Origin: Marinospirillum sp031581385 | Lineage (GTDB): Bacteria; Pseudomonadota; Gammaproteobacteria; Pseudomonadales; Halomonadaceae | NCBI RefSeq assembly: GCF_044810985.1 | Contig: NZ_CP085242.1 | Span: 2,108,001 to 2,172,000 of the forward strand | Reading direction: 5' to 3' | Length of the DNA: 64,000 nt | Shown: one piece after another, positions 8,949 to 17,503 of the stretch | Layout: the number at the start of each line of letters is the position of its first letter | Position numbering within the stretch: position 1 is the stretch's first letter | Made by a program: the position numbers and the translations under genes | The notes under the pieces: generated by a model | The model's input: the letters and a program-made list of their open reading frames with translations, nothing else | What the model was told of the DNA's origin: nothing | The model's database searches: none

Positions 8949-8982
8949 AAAACCCCCCGGTTGCCAGCAACCGGGGGGTTTT
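8949..8982. terminator. Bidirectional intrinsic terminator between the FKBP gene and dnaJ
   Basis: A perfect inverted repeat, AAAACCCCCCGGTTGC, two bases, then its complement ending in TTTT. It is GC-rich with A/T tracts on both sides and lies between two convergent genes, so it can stop transcription from either side. Confidence 0.9.
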
Positions 8983-9002
8983 GTTTGAAGTCTAAGCCGG
9001 AT

Positions 9003-10139
9003 TCAGGGCTTCATATCCTCAAAAAACTTCTTCACGCCATCAAACCAGTTGTTTTTCTTGGGTGAGTGTTTCTCAGCCTGAGTCCCTTCATGGAATTCAC
9101 GCAGCAAATCTTTTTGCGATTCGCTCAGATTTACCGGTGTTTCCAGAACCACCCGACACAAAAGGTCGCCTCTGGGGCCGCCTCGAACCGGTTTGACCCC
9201 CTTGCCCCGCAAACGAAAAAGTTTGCCGGTCTGGGTTTCTGCAGGAATCTTCAGTTTCACGCGTCCATCCAGAGTGGGAACATCCAACTCCCCACCCAGA
9301 GTGGCATCCACGAAGCTGACCGGCACTTCGCAGTAAAGGTTGGCACCGTCGCGCTCAAAAATGGGATGAGGGCGAACATTGACCTGGACATACAGGTCGC
9401 CTGCCGGGCCACCCATGCGACCGGCTTCACCTTCACCGGAGAGACGAATCCGATCCCCGGTATCAACACCGGCAGGAATTTTGACTTCCAGGGTCTTGGA
9501 GTTCTGAACCCGACCTTCACCATGGCATTTCTTGCAGGGGTTCTTGATCACCTGGCCAGCACCATGACAGGTCGGGCAGGTTTGCTGAATGGCAAAAAAG
9601 CCCTGCTGCATGCGTACCTGACCCATACCGTTACAGGTACCGCAGGTTTCCGCCTTGCCATCCTCTGAACCGCTGCCGCTGCAGGCACCGCATTCTTCCA
9701 GGGTGGGAACCTTGATCTTGACCGAAGTGCCTCTGACCGCATCTTCCAGATCCAGGTCGAGCTGATAGCGCAGATCCGAACCGCGCTGGGCACCACCCCG
9801 ACCGCCGCGAGCACCGCCGCCGCCACCGAAGATATCGCCGAACATATCACCGAAAATATCGCTGAAGTTACCGGCACCACCCTGGAAGCCACCAGCGCCC
9901 CCGCCCATTTGCGGATCGACACCGGCATGGCCAAAGCGGTCATAAGCGGCTCGCTTCTCTTCGTCGGCAAGCACTTCGTAAGCTTCTGTTGCTTCTTTGA
10001 ATTTATCAACTGCCTCGGGGTCATCCGAGTTGCGATCCGGGTGGTATTTCATCGCCAGACGACGGTAGGCTTTTTTGATGGCCTTTTCGTCGGCGTCGCG
10101 TTCGACCCCCAGGATTTCGTAATAATCACGTTTTGCCAT
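9003..10139 (-). CDS. dnaJ: Chaperone protein DnaJ
   Basis: 378-residue type I Hsp40 co-chaperone of DnaK. A J-domain with HPD (KYHPDRN near residue 33) is followed by a Gly/Phe-rich linker (near 75-115), four CxxCxGxG zinc motifs (CGACSGSG, CGTCNGMG, CPTCHGAG, CKKCHGEG) and the C-terminal client-binding domain. Length is normal. It follows dnaK on the same strand but with a strong terminator-like hairpin between them. Confidence 0.97.
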   Translation of the reverse strand: MAKRDYYEILGVERDADEKAIKKAYRRLAMKYHPDRNSDDPEAVDKFKEATEAYEVLADEEKRAAYDRFGHAGVDPQMGGGAGGFQGGAGNFSDIFGDMFGDIFGGGGGARGGRGGAQRGSDLRYQLDLDLEDAVRGTSVKIKVPTLEECGACSGSGSEDGKAETCGTCNGMGQVRMQQGFFAIQQTCPTCHGAGQVIKNPCKKCHGEGRVQNSKTLEVKIPAGVDTGDRIRLSGEGEAGRMGGPAGDLYVQVNVRPHPIFERDGANLYCEVPVSFVDATLGGELDVPTLDGRVKLKIPAETQTGKLFRLRGKGVKPVRGGPRGDLLCRVVLETPVNLSESQKDLLREFHEGTQAEKHSPKKNNWFDGVKKFFEDMKP

Positions 10140-10174
10140 GGTTTCTAGTCACCGCCCGTTTTTGTCCGCCCGTA

Positions 10175-10211
10175 GGTAAAAAACCAACGCGGGCTCTAAG
10201 TCCCGCGTTGG
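10175..10211 (-). terminator. Intrinsic terminator/attenuator between dnaK and dnaJ
   Basis: On the minus strand CCAACGCGGG, an 8-base loop and CCCGCGTTGG are followed by TTTTTTACC. This is a textbook Rho-independent terminator shape located after dnaK and about 36 bp before the dnaJ start. It would make DnaJ levels lower than DnaK levels if read-through is partial. Confidence 0.85.
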
Positions 10212-10241
10212 CTGGTTGCTGAAGCTTAAAGCAAGGGACGC

Positions 10242-12170
10242 TTACTTCTTGTCGTCTTTCACTTCTTCAAACTCAGCATCGACTGCATCATCCGGGCCTT
10301 TGCCAGCGTCTTCCGACTGACCGCCTTCGGCACCCGGCTGAGCCTCGCCACCCTGTTCGGCATAGAGCTTCTGAGCCAGACCACCGGATGCTTCGGTCAG
10401 AGCCTGAGTCTTGGCTTCGATCTGATCCTTGTCATCCGACTTGAGGGCCTCTTCCAGTTCGGTAATCGCCTTTTCAATGGCTTCTTTTTCACTTTCTTCG
10501 GCTTTGTCGCCAACATCCGCCAGAGTCTTGCGGGTTGCGTGAATCATGCCATCGGCTTGGTTACGGGCCTGGACCAGCTCTTCAAACTTCTTGTCTTCTT
10601 CAGCGTGAGCTTCGGCATCGCGTTCCATCTGTTCGATTTCTTCATCGGTCAGACCGGAAGACGCCTTGATGACGATGGACTGCTCTTTACCAGTGGCCTT
10701 GTCTTTGGCAGACACGTTGAGAATACCGTTGGCATCCAGGTCAAAGGTCACTTCGATCTGGGGCACACCGCGTGGAGAGGGCGGAATATCGGCTAGATCA
10801 AAACGACCCAGTGACTTGTTCTGAGCTGCCTGTTTGCGCTCACCCTGAAGCACGTGAATGGTTACGGCACCCTGGTTGTCTTCCGCTGTGGAAAAGACCT
10901 GGGATTTCTTGGTCGGGATGGTGGTGTTCTTCTCGATCAGAGAAGTCATCACGCCACCCATGGTTTCAATACCCAGAGTCAGCGGGGTTACGTCCAGCAG
11001 CAGAACATCCTTCACGTCACCGGCAAGAACGGCACCCTGGATGGCAGCACCCACGGCAACGGCTTCGTCAGGGTTCACGTCTTTACGGGCATCCTTACCG
11101 AAGAATTCAGCAACCTTGGCCTGAACCTGCGGCATCCGGGTCTGACCACCGACCAGGATGACATCATCAATTTCAGATGCCGATACACCGGCATCTTTCA
11201 GAGCGGTGCGGCAAGGAGCCAGTGAACGCTCAACCAGTTCTTCCACCAGGGCTTCCAGTTTGGCACGGCTCACCTTGACGTTCAGGTGTTTGGGGCCTGA
11301 CTGGTCAGCAGTCACGTAAGGCAGATTCACCTCAGTTTGCTGACTGGCTGAAAGTTCAATCTTGGCTTTTTCCGCAGCTTCTTTCAGACGCTGCATGGCC
11401 AGAGGATCACCTTTCAGGTCAATACCACTGTCTTTCTTGAATTCATCAACCAGATAGTCAATCAGGCGCAGGTCGAAATCTTCACCGCCCAGGAAGGTGT
11501 CACCATTGGTGGCCAAGACTTCAAACTGGGTTTCGCCATCAACATCGGCCACTTCGATAATGGAAATATCGAAAGTACCGCCACCCAGGTCATAAACCGC
11601 AATGGTTTTGTCACCGCGTGACTTGTCCATGCCGTAAGCCAGAGCGGCAGCGGTTGGCTCGTTGATGATGCGCTTGACTTCCAGACCGGCAATGCGCCCG
11701 GCATCTTTGGTGGCCTGACGCTGGCTGTCATTGAAGTAGGCAGGCACGGTGATGACCGCTTCGGTGACTTCTTCGCCCAGGTAGTCTTCTGCTGTTTTCT
11801 TCATTTTCTTGAGGACTTCAGCAGAAATCTGGGGAGGTGCCATCTTCTTGCCTTTCACTTCAACCCAGGCATCGTTGTTGTCGGCCTTGACGATCTTGTA
11901 AGGCACCATTTTGATGTCTTTCTGCACAACGTCTTCATCAAACTGGCGGCCAATCAGGCGCTTAACCGCATAAAGCGTGTTGTGTGGGTTGGTGACAGCC
12001 TGACGTTTGGCACTCTGCCCAACCAGGATTTCACCTTCTTCGGTGTAAGCGATGATGGAGGGTGTGGTACGACCCCCTTCACCATTTTCAATAACCTTGG
12101 GTTTGTCACCATCCAGGACGGCAACACAAGAGTTGGTTGTACCCAAGTCAATACCAATAATGCGACCCAT
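10242..12170 (-). CDS. dnaK: Chaperone protein DnaK (Hsp70)
   Basis: 642 residues. It has an actin-like ATPase domain starting GIDLGTTNSCVAV, phosphate loop VYDLGGGTFDIS and adenosine motif DDVILVGGQTRMP, the interdomain linker DVLLLDVTPLTLGIE, a substrate-binding domain, and a Gly/Gln-rich tail ending EFEEVKDDKK. It is the central ATP-dependent folding chaperone, working with DnaJ and GrpE. It lies 87 bp downstream of grpE and is probably transcribed from the heat-shock promoter before grpE. Confidence 0.98.
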   Translation of the reverse strand: MGRIIGIDLGTTNSCVAVLDGDKPKVIENGEGGRTTPSIIAYTEEGEILVGQSAKRQAVTNPHNTLYAVKRLIGRQFDEDVVQKDIKMVPYKIVKADNNDAWVEVKGKKMAPPQISAEVLKKMKKTAEDYLGEEVTEAVITVPAYFNDSQRQATKDAGRIAGLEVKRIINEPTAAALAYGMDKSRGDKTIAVYDLGGGTFDISIIEVADVDGETQFEVLATNGDTFLGGEDFDLRLIDYLVDEFKKDSGIDLKGDPLAMQRLKEAAEKAKIELSASQQTEVNLPYVTADQSGPKHLNVKVSRAKLEALVEELVERSLAPCRTALKDAGVSASEIDDVILVGGQTRMPQVQAKVAEFFGKDARKDVNPDEAVAVGAAIQGAVLAGDVKDVLLLDVTPLTLGIETMGGVMTSLIEKNTTIPTKKSQVFSTAEDNQGAVTIHVLQGERKQAAQNKSLGRFDLADIPPSPRGVPQIEVTFDLDANGILNVSAKDKATGKEQSIVIKASSGLTDEEIEQMERDAEAHAEEDKKFEELVQARNQADGMIHATRKTLADVGDKAEESEKEAIEKAITELEEALKSDDKDQIEAKTQALTEASGGLAQKLYAEQGGEAQPGAEGGQSEDAGKGPDDAVDAEFEEVKDDKK

Positions 12171-12257
12171 AATTTAATCTCCAAAATTCGGTTTTAAAAA
12201 GTAGCTGCTTGCTTTTGCTGGCGTCTGCTTACGTTATTTGTTCGCAGCGGCTCAATT

Positions 12258-12845
12258 TCAAGCGGTCTCGTCAATTTTTTTTGAGCTGCCACCAGTGGTC
12301 ACGACAACCATCGCCGGGCGCAGCAGCCTGCCATTCAGGGTGTAGCCTTTTTGCAGTACATCCATGACCGAGTTGGCGGGCAACTCGGGGTTGGGCACCA
12401 TGCTCATGGCTTCATGGTACTGGGGATCGAAGGTTTTCCCCATCGGATCAACCTGACTGATATTGAATTTGCCCAGTACATCCTGGAAAAGTTTGAGAGT
12501 CATTTCGACCCCTTCTTTCTGAGACTCTTCCACTTCGCCCAGTGCCTCTGTTGCTTTTTCCAGGCTGTCGGCTACCGGCAAAAGCTCTCTGGCAAATTTT
12601 TCCAGGGCAAACTTGTGCGCCTTTTCCACATCAGCTTCTGCTCTGCGCCGCACATTCTGAGCTTCAGCTGCAGCGCGCAGCATGTGATCCTTGGTGTCAT
12701 TCAGCTCCTGCTGCAGGCTCTCAACCTGAGCGGCCAACCCGGCAATCTCTTCTTCCGGGCTAACTTCTGAAACAGTATCCGCTTCTGTTGCCTGGGTGGC
12801 TTCGACTTCATCCTGTTGCTGCTTGAGCTCCTCATCTTTGCTCAT
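12258..12845 (-). CDS. grpE: Nucleotide exchange factor GrpE
   Basis: 195-residue DnaK nucleotide exchange factor. An acidic N-terminus (about 1-35) and a long dimeric helix (RRRAEADVEKAHKFALEKF) precede the C-terminal beta domain carrying GKTFDPQYHEAMS, PNSVMDVLQKGYTLNGRLLRPAMVVV-type motifs (here NSVMDVLQKGYTLNGR). It is the first gene of the grpE-dnaK-dnaJ set. A sigma-32 promoter lies about 75 bp upstream of its start. Confidence 0.95.
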   Translation of the reverse strand: MSKDEELKQQQDEVEATQATEADTVSEVSPEEEIAGLAAQVESLQQELNDTKDHMLRAAAEAQNVRRRAEADVEKAHKFALEKFARELLPVADSLEKATEALGEVEESQKEGVEMTLKLFQDVLGKFNISQVDPMGKTFDPQYHEAMSMVPNPELPANSVMDVLQKGYTLNGRLLRPAMVVVTTGGSSKKIDETA

Positions 12846-12920
12846 ATCTCACTCCGGTAAGCGGGGCGAATCAGCGCCGCCCGATAAAAATCAGTTAACA
12901 ACCTGTAAGGGGTGACTACC

Positions 12921-12950
12921 TAAATAGGGACGACTTGGGTCAGTTTCAAG
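12921..12950 (-). promoter_or_regulatory. Sigma-32 heat-shock promoter for grpE-dnaK(-dnaJ)
   Basis: On the minus strand CTTGAAA (12950-12944) is followed after 14 bases by CCCTATTTA (12929-12921). The sigma-32 consensus is CTTGAAA, 11-16 bases, then CCCCATnT. The -35 match is perfect and the -10 differs at one core position. The distance and orientation to grpE fit. Confidence 0.85.
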
Positions 12951-12976
12951 GCAAACCGGAAATTTAATCCCATAAC

Positions 12977-13005
12977 TTGCTACTCGTTGCCAGCTGAGGT
13001 ATAAG
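12977..13005 (+). promoter_or_regulatory. Sigma-70 promoter for recN
   Basis: TTGCTA (12977-12982), 17-bp spacer, TATAAG (13000-13005). The predicted start of transcription falls inside the adjacent LexA-like box, about 25 bp before the recN start codon. Confidence 0.6.
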
Positions 13006-13008
13006 TTT

Positions 13009-13028
13009 TACTGTATAAAACATCAGGG
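13009..13028 (+). promoter_or_regulatory. LexA (SOS) box upstream of recN
   Basis: TACTGTATAAAACATCAG matches the gammaproteobacterial LexA consensus CTGT-N8-ACAG with one mismatch (TCAG). It covers the predicted transcription start of recN, a canonical SOS gene, so binding would block transcription. Confidence 0.7.
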
Positions 13029-13036
13029 GAGGCGCT

Positions 13037-14692
13037 ATGCTTATCAACCTAAGTATTCAGCAACTGGCCATCGTTGAACAGCTGGAACTGGAATTTCGGC
13101 CCGGCATGACGGTGATCACCGGCGAAACCGGGGCAGGCAAGTCAATTTTGCTGCAGGCCCTGGGCCTGGCGCTGGGTGATCGCGCCGACAGCGACAGCGT
13201 TCGCTTTGGTGCCAAGCGTGCTGAAATCACCGCCTCCTTTGATTTGACTGCTTTGCCCGAAGCCAGAAACTGGCTGGAATCCCATGAACTGGACAGTGAT
13301 GAGTGCTTTCTGCGCCGCAGCCTGCTGGCCAATGGTCGCTCCAAAGCCTGGATCAATGGCCAACCCTGCCCGGTTCAGCATTTGAAGGAGCTGGGCGAGC
13401 TGCTGCTGGATATCCACGGCCAGCATGCCCACCAATCTTTATTGCGCAAGGACACCCATTTGCCTCTGCTGGACAGCTACGCAGGCTTAAGAAACGATGC
13501 CGAAAAGCTGGCCGACCACTATCGCACCTGGAAACAGGCTCACAAGCGTCTGGAGAATCTGCGCCAGCAGGATGATGCCCAGCGCGCCCGCATTCAATTA
13601 TTGCGCTACCAGGTTGAAGAGCTGGATCAGTTGGCCCTGAGTGAGCAGGAACTGGCGGAACTGGAAGCCGAGCAGAAAGAACTCGCCAATGCGGAAAATC
13701 TGATTCAGACCAGTCAGCAGGCCCTTAATTGCTGTGATCAGGAAGAGGGTGCCGCCCTGCAACAGGTCAACCAGGCTCTGCAACTGCTGGGCAATCTCAA
13801 CACGCCTGCACTGGAAGCCGTCAAGGGTCTGCTGGGTGATGCCCAGATTCAGCTGCAGGAAGCCAGCCATGACCTGGAAGTGTATCTCAGCAAAATTGAA
13901 ATCGACCCGGCACGCCTGGAGTGGGTGGAAGAGCGCCTGAACAGCATCTACCAGACTGCCCGCAAGCATCATCTGCCCCCGGAAGAGCTGCCTCAGCATC
14001 ATCAGCAATTACGCACCGAGCTGGAGGAACTGGATGCCGGAGAAGGCAGCCTCGACCAACTGACCCAGGAGCTGGAAGAACTGACTGCAGCCTTCCGAAC
14101 CCAGGCAGAGGAACTGAGCCAGAAACGCCGCCAGGCTGCAGAAGAGCTGGAGTCCGCCATAGACCAGCAGCTGTCGTACCTGGGCATGGAAAAAAGTCAG
14201 TTCAAGGTCAGCTTTCAGCCCCTTCAGGGATTACACCCTCAGGGTCAGGATGAAATTGAGTTTTTGATTGCTCCCAACCCCGGACAACCCCCCAAACCCC
14301 TGGTTCGTATTGCTTCCGGGGGCGAGTTGTCACGCATCAGTCTAGCTATTCAGGTGGTTACCGCAGCCACCAGCAGCATTCCAACCCTGGTGTTTGATGA
14401 GGTGGATGTGGGTATTTCCGGTGCCGTCGCAGAAATTGTCGGCAGAATGCTCAAACAGCTTGCCGAGCGCGGCCAGATCCTTTGTGTCACCCATTTGCCC
14501 CAGGTTGCGGCTCAAGGAGACCAGCATCTGCATATTCACAAAAAAACGGAAGATGAAAACACCCAGACCCACATGCAACTGCTGGATGAACAGGGTCGGG
14601 TGACCGAGCTGGCCCGAATGCTGGGAGGGATCAAGCTGTCGGATTCAACTTTGGCTCATGCCCGGGAGATGCTCCAGGAAAGCCGCCACTAA
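13037..14692 (+). CDS. recN: DNA repair protein RecN
   Basis: 551-residue SMC-like ATPase used in double-strand break repair. Walker A GETGAGKS lies near residues 29-36, a long coiled-coil middle spans about 150-380, and the C-terminal half-site has ABC signature ASGGELSRI, Walker B TLVFDEVDVGISG and the QILCVTHLPQVAA switch region. Length matches the family. The SOS box and promoter immediately upstream indicate LexA control. Confidence 0.95.
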   Translation: MLINLSIQQLAIVEQLELEFRPGMTVITGETGAGKSILLQALGLALGDRADSDSVRFGAKRAEITASFDLTALPEARNWLESHELDSDECFLRRSLLANGRSKAWINGQPCPVQHLKELGELLLDIHGQHAHQSLLRKDTHLPLLDSYAGLRNDAEKLADHYRTWKQAHKRLENLRQQDDAQRARIQLLRYQVEELDQLALSEQELAELEAEQKELANAENLIQTSQQALNCCDQEEGAALQQVNQALQLLGNLNTPALEAVKGLLGDAQIQLQEASHDLEVYLSKIEIDPARLEWVEERLNSIYQTARKHHLPPEELPQHHQQLRTELEELDAGEGSLDQLTQELEELTAAFRTQAEELSQKRRQAAEELESAIDQQLSYLGMEKSQFKVSFQPLQGLHPQGQDEIEFLIAPNPGQPPKPLVRIASGGELSRISLAIQVVTAATSSIPTLVFDEVDVGISGAVAEIVGRMLKQLAERGQILCVTHLPQVAAQGDQHLHIHKKTEDENTQTHMQLLDEQGRVTELARMLGGIKLSDSTLAHAREMLQESRH

Positions 14693-14703
14693 AGCGGCCT
14701 TCC
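14677..14703 (+). repeat. Hairpin spanning the recN stop codon
   Basis: GGAAAGCCGC and GCGGCCTTCC pair with one mismatch around CACTAAA, which contains the recN stop codon. There is no T-run, so it may be part of the 3' end structure of the recN mRNA rather than a terminator. Confidence 0.4.
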
Positions 14704-14722
14704 TGATCCAGGGTTTAGGGAG

Positions 14723-14767
14723 CCTCTGATTTACGTCACGAGCGCAGTAGTTAATCAGAGGTTTCTT
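14723..14767 (+). terminator. Probable terminator of recN
   Basis: CCTCTGATT (14723-14731) pairs with AATCAGAGG (14753-14761) across a 21-base loop and is followed by TTTCTT on the plus strand. It lies between the convergent recN and fur genes. The long loop lowers confidence. Confidence 0.5.
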
Positions 14768-15173
14768 AGCGCCTTTTCTTGACGTAAAGAACCAGGGCGT
14801 GATCGACCAGATCCAGACCCTGCTCTTCAGCGAGCTGATGCTGGCGTTTTTCAATTTCCGCATCGTAAAACTCGATAACTTCCCCGGTATCGACATTCAC
14901 CATGTGATCATGGTGATCGGCTTTGGACAGCTCAAAAACGGCATGTCCACCATCAAAGTTATGCTTGTCAACAAGACCGGCTGCCTCGAACTGGGTCAAA
15001 ACTCGATACACCGTAGCCAGGCCAACATCTTCGCCGGACTCAATCAGGGTTTTGTAGACATCCTCAGCACTCAGATGGTCATCCGACAGTCGCTCCAGCA
15101 CCTGTAGAATCTTGATTCTGGGCAGGGTTACTTTCAGGCCTGCCTTTCTTAATTCCTGATTTTCGTCAGCCAT
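14766..15173 (-). CDS. fur: Ferric uptake regulator Fur, without cysteines
   Basis: 135-residue iron-responsive repressor with an N-terminal winged helix (GLATVYRVLTQFEAAGLV) and a metal-binding dimerisation domain (HNFDGGHAVFEL, HHDHMVNV, DHALVLYV). It is close to Pseudomonas Fur. The CxxC structural zinc site of E. coli Fur (positions 93 and 96) is Asn93 and Thr96 here, and the whole protein has no cysteine. A partial Fur-box-like sequence, TGAGTATCATTCAC, lies at 15226-15239 in the space shared with bamE. Divergence from bamE (omlA) is the usual arrangement in pseudomonads. Confidence 0.95.
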   Translation of the reverse strand: MADENQELRKAGLKVTLPRIKILQVLERLSDDHLSAEDVYKTLIESGEDVGLATVYRVLTQFEAAGLVDKHNFDGGHAVFELSKADHHDHMVNVDTGEVIEFYDAEIEKRQHQLAEEQGLDLVDHALVLYVKKRR

Positions 15174-15285
15174 TGGAACTCTCTATGCTAAAGTGATCAG
15201 AATTCTTCGCAGTAGTGCAAAGTTTTGAGTATCATTCACTGCCTCTATTATTCACTGAAGCGGATCAGAGTTAAACCCATTTGTT

Positions 15286-15768
15286 ATGAAAAAACCCACT
15301 AAAATACTCACCTATGCACTTCTGGCGCTCCTGATTACGGGTTGCAGCTGGCTGGGGCCTTATAAACGCGATATTCAACAGGGCAACCTGCTGGATGACG
15401 AGGCCCTGGATCAGCTGGAAGTGGGCATGCGACCCGATCAGGTGAAGTACCTTTTGGGCAGTCCGCTACTCACGCCGCTGGGCAATGACCGCCAGTGGGA
15501 TTATGTTTATCAGGTACGCAGTGGCCAGCAACTCAAGGCCCGCAAAAGAGTCAGCCTGGTTTTTGAGCCGGGTGAAGACGACCGTTTGCAGGTAGCCAGC
15601 ATCAACGTCAAGGAAAACCAGGTGAATGTGGAGTCACTGGATGAGCTGATACCCAGTGCTGATGAAGGTATACCAGCCACGGACACTACACCGGCTCAGC
15701 CTCGCCAGCCAGACCCCCAGCAAAGAGAACCCGGCCAAACGCCCGGCGGCCCACGCGGTGGCCTTTAA
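15286..15768 (+). CDS. bamE: Outer membrane assembly lipoprotein BamE (OmlA/SmpA)
   Basis: 160-residue lipoprotein subunit of the BAM complex that inserts outer-membrane beta-barrel proteins. The signal peptide ends LLITGC, and GMRPDQVKYLLGSPLLTPLGNDRQ is the family core. The tail from about residue 125 is rich in Pro, Gln and Gly and probably disordered. Its stop overlaps the stop of the convergent ratB by 4 bp. Confidence 0.93.
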   Translation: MKKPTKILTYALLALLITGCSWLGPYKRDIQQGNLLDDEALDQLEVGMRPDQVKYLLGSPLLTPLGNDRQWDYVYQVRSGQQLKARKRVSLVFEPGEDDRLQVASINVKENQVNVESLDELIPSADEGIPATDTTPAQPRQPDPQQREPGQTPGGPRGGL

Positions 15769-16043
15769 CTCTTTTCGGCCCGCTTGGCACGGGCTGCCTT
15801 GGGATCAGCAATCAGGGGGCGATAAATTTCCACTCGATCGCCCTGCTTGACCGGCTGTTCATCCGGCTTGGCAACCAGCTTGCCAAAAATTCCCAGTTTG
15901 GCCTGGCTGATATCCAAGCCGGGGAAAAAAGCTTGCATACCGGACATCTCGGCCGCCTGACGCACACTGGTTCCTTCCGGCACCTGCAGTTTCAGCAGTT
16001 TCTGTTTTTCAGGCAGACCATAAGCCACTTCGATTTCAGGCAT
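15765..16043 (-). CDS. ratB: RnfH/RatB family ubiquitin-like protein
   Basis: Small UPF0125 protein of 92 residues with the typical PEIEVAYGLPEKQ start and VAKPDEQPVKQGDRVEIYRPL end, a beta-grasp fold. Its function is not firmly known; it is usually found beside ratA. The start is placed at ATG 16043, which overlaps the ratA stop by 8 bp and has GGA 5 bases upstream. An in-frame ATG at 16052 would add three residues. Confidence 0.85.
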   Translation of the reverse strand: MPEIEVAYGLPEKQKLLKLQVPEGTSVRQAAEMSGMQAFFPGLDISQAKLGIFGKLVAKPDEQPVKQGDRVEIYRPLIADPKAARAKRAEKS

Positions 16044-16476
16044 TTTTTCCATAGACCTCATCGGCACGTTTGACAAAAGCATCGACCTGACTAGCCGCCA
16101 TTTGCGAAAACAAGGGGGTCAGGGCTTTGGAAACCACCTTGCCGGCAATTTCAAACTCCAGCTCAAAGTTCACCTTACAGGCCTTCTCGGACAGCGGCTG
16201 AAAATACCAGTGGCCTTCCAGTTTTTTGAAAGGCCCTTCCACCAGGGATAAGTCGATACGCTCGGGATCAAACAACTCATTGCGGGTGGTGAAGCGATAC
16301 TTCATGCCCGCTTTGGAAAGCTCCAGCTCACCAATCAAATAATCATCTTTTCGCTCAATCAGTCGTGCATCACTGCAACCGGGAAGGAATTTCGGGTAAG
16401 ATTCACAGTCATTGACCAACTCGAACATTTCTTTTGCCGAGTGCATGACCAAAGCCGAACGGCTGATACGGCTCAT
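16036..16476 (-). CDS. ratA: RatA, START/SRPBCC family protein
   Basis: 146-residue polyketide-cyclase/COQ10-like START domain protein. Visible are ISRSALVMHSAKEMFELVNDCESYPKFLPGC at the N-terminus (shown in part) and a C-terminal helix AASQVDAFVKRADEVYG. E. coli RatA is reported to inhibit 70S ribosome assembly, while eukaryotic Coq10 homologues bind ubiquinone; either role is possible. ATG at 16476 is chosen for the GGAG site 7 bp upstream. It is divergent from smpB and co-transcribed with ratB. Confidence 0.88.
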   Translation of the reverse strand: MSRISRSALVMHSAKEMFELVNDCESYPKFLPGCSDARLIERKDDYLIGELELSKAGMKYRFTTRNELFDPERIDLSLVEGPFKKLEGHWYFQPLSEKACKVNFELEFEIAGKVVSKALTPLFSQMAASQVDAFVKRADEVYGKNA

Positions 16477-16583
16477 ATTTAGTCTCCAGTTCACAGCTGC
16501 TGTGCCAGGGATTCTAACATGAGCCAGATTTTCTGCAGACTTTCTCGGACACCTTAGGATTATTAATCAGGATTCGCCTATTT

Positions 16584-17066
16584 ATGGGTAAAAAATCTAA
16601 AAAACAGCCGGACAGCAATACCATTGCCGTTAACCGCAAAGCCAGACACGAATACCACATCGAAGAAACCTTTGAAGCGGGTCTGGTTTTGGCTGGCTGG
16701 GAAGTGAAAAGCTTACGGGCCGGCAAATGCCAGCTCACGGACACTTACATTCTCATCAAGGATGAAGAGGCCTTCCTGTTGGGCTCTCACATCACACCGC
16801 TGAACACCGCCTCCACGCATGTGGTGGCTGATCCAACGCGCACCCGCAAGCTGCTGTTGCACAAAAAAGAAATTGCCCGCCTGGTGGGCAAGATCAATCA
16901 GAAAGGCTTCACTTGCGTCCCCCTGTCTCTTTATTGGAAGGGCAACAAGGTCAAGTGTAAGCTGGCTCTGGTGAAGGGCAAGCAACTGCATGACAAGCGG
17001 GCCGCTGACAAGGATCAGGACTGGCAGCGCCAGAAAGGCCGCATCCTGCGTGAACAAAACAAATAA
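16584..17066 (+). CDS. smpB: SsrA-binding protein SmpB
   Basis: 160-residue RNA-binding protein that delivers tmRNA to stalled ribosomes. The N-terminus has NRKARHEYHIEETFEAG, then LAGWEVKSLRAGK in the OB core, and a basic C-terminal tail (DKRAADKDQDWQRQKGRILRE) that enters the mRNA channel. Its RNA partner ssrA begins 67 bp downstream of the stop codon. Confidence 0.97.
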   Translation: MGKKSKKQPDSNTIAVNRKARHEYHIEETFEAGLVLAGWEVKSLRAGKCQLTDTYILIKDEEAFLLGSHITPLNTASTHVVADPTRTRKLLLHKKEIARLVGKINQKGFTCVPLSLYWKGNKVKCKLALVKGKQLHDKRAADKDQDWQRQKGRILREQNK

Positions 17067-17109
17067 TCCAGGAACTTTTTAAGTTGCTTGTGGTTTAACT
17101 GTTTGACTG

Positions 17110-17118
17110 TGTTAAAAT
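17110..17118 (+). promoter_or_regulatory. Extended -10 promoter of ssrA
   Basis: TGTTAAAAT is an extended -10 (TGn plus TAAAAT) ending 15 bp before the mature 5' end of tmRNA. The -35 region (TTGTGG at 17088-17093, 19-bp spacing) is weak, as tolerated by extended -10 promoters. Confidence 0.55.
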
Positions 17119-17133
17119 GCAGTCACACATTAC

Positions 17134-17494
17134 GGGGACGTCCTGGCTTCGACGCCGGTAGCGAAACCTGAGGTGCATGCCGAGAGTGAAGTGGCTCTCG
17201 TAAATCAATCGCTTCAATTGTTATAGTCGCAAACGACGACTCTTACGCTCTAGCCGCGTAGGCTACTCCTGAAGCCATGTTGCCTATCGCAGGTGGACGG
17301 AGATTATGAGCGCAGCCAGATAGGATCGCAGCAAAGATCGCCTTCGTCGGCGCTGTTAAACTCAAATCGAAGGATCGCTGAAGGGTATCCTGTTCGTCGG
17401 AGACCCGACAGTTAAAACAAATGACGAAACTAAGCATGTAGATCCAAGGGCAGAGTGTCGGCGGACGCGGGTTCAACTCCCGCCGTCTCCACCA
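17134..17494 (+). ncRNA. ssrA: Transfer-messenger RNA (ssrA)
   Basis: The 5' end GGGGACGTCCTGGCTTCGAC and the 3' end GTTCAACTCCCGCC...CACCA form the tRNA-like half; GGGGACG pairs with CGTCTCC in the acceptor stem with one G-U pair. The mRNA-like part starts at GCA (17229) after ATAGTC and encodes the tag ANDDSYALAA, stop TAG at 17259-17261. It rescues stalled ribosomes with SmpB and tags nascent chains for proteolysis. The CCA end is encoded. Confidence 0.97.
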
Positions 17495-17503
17495 AATTCT
17501 GAC

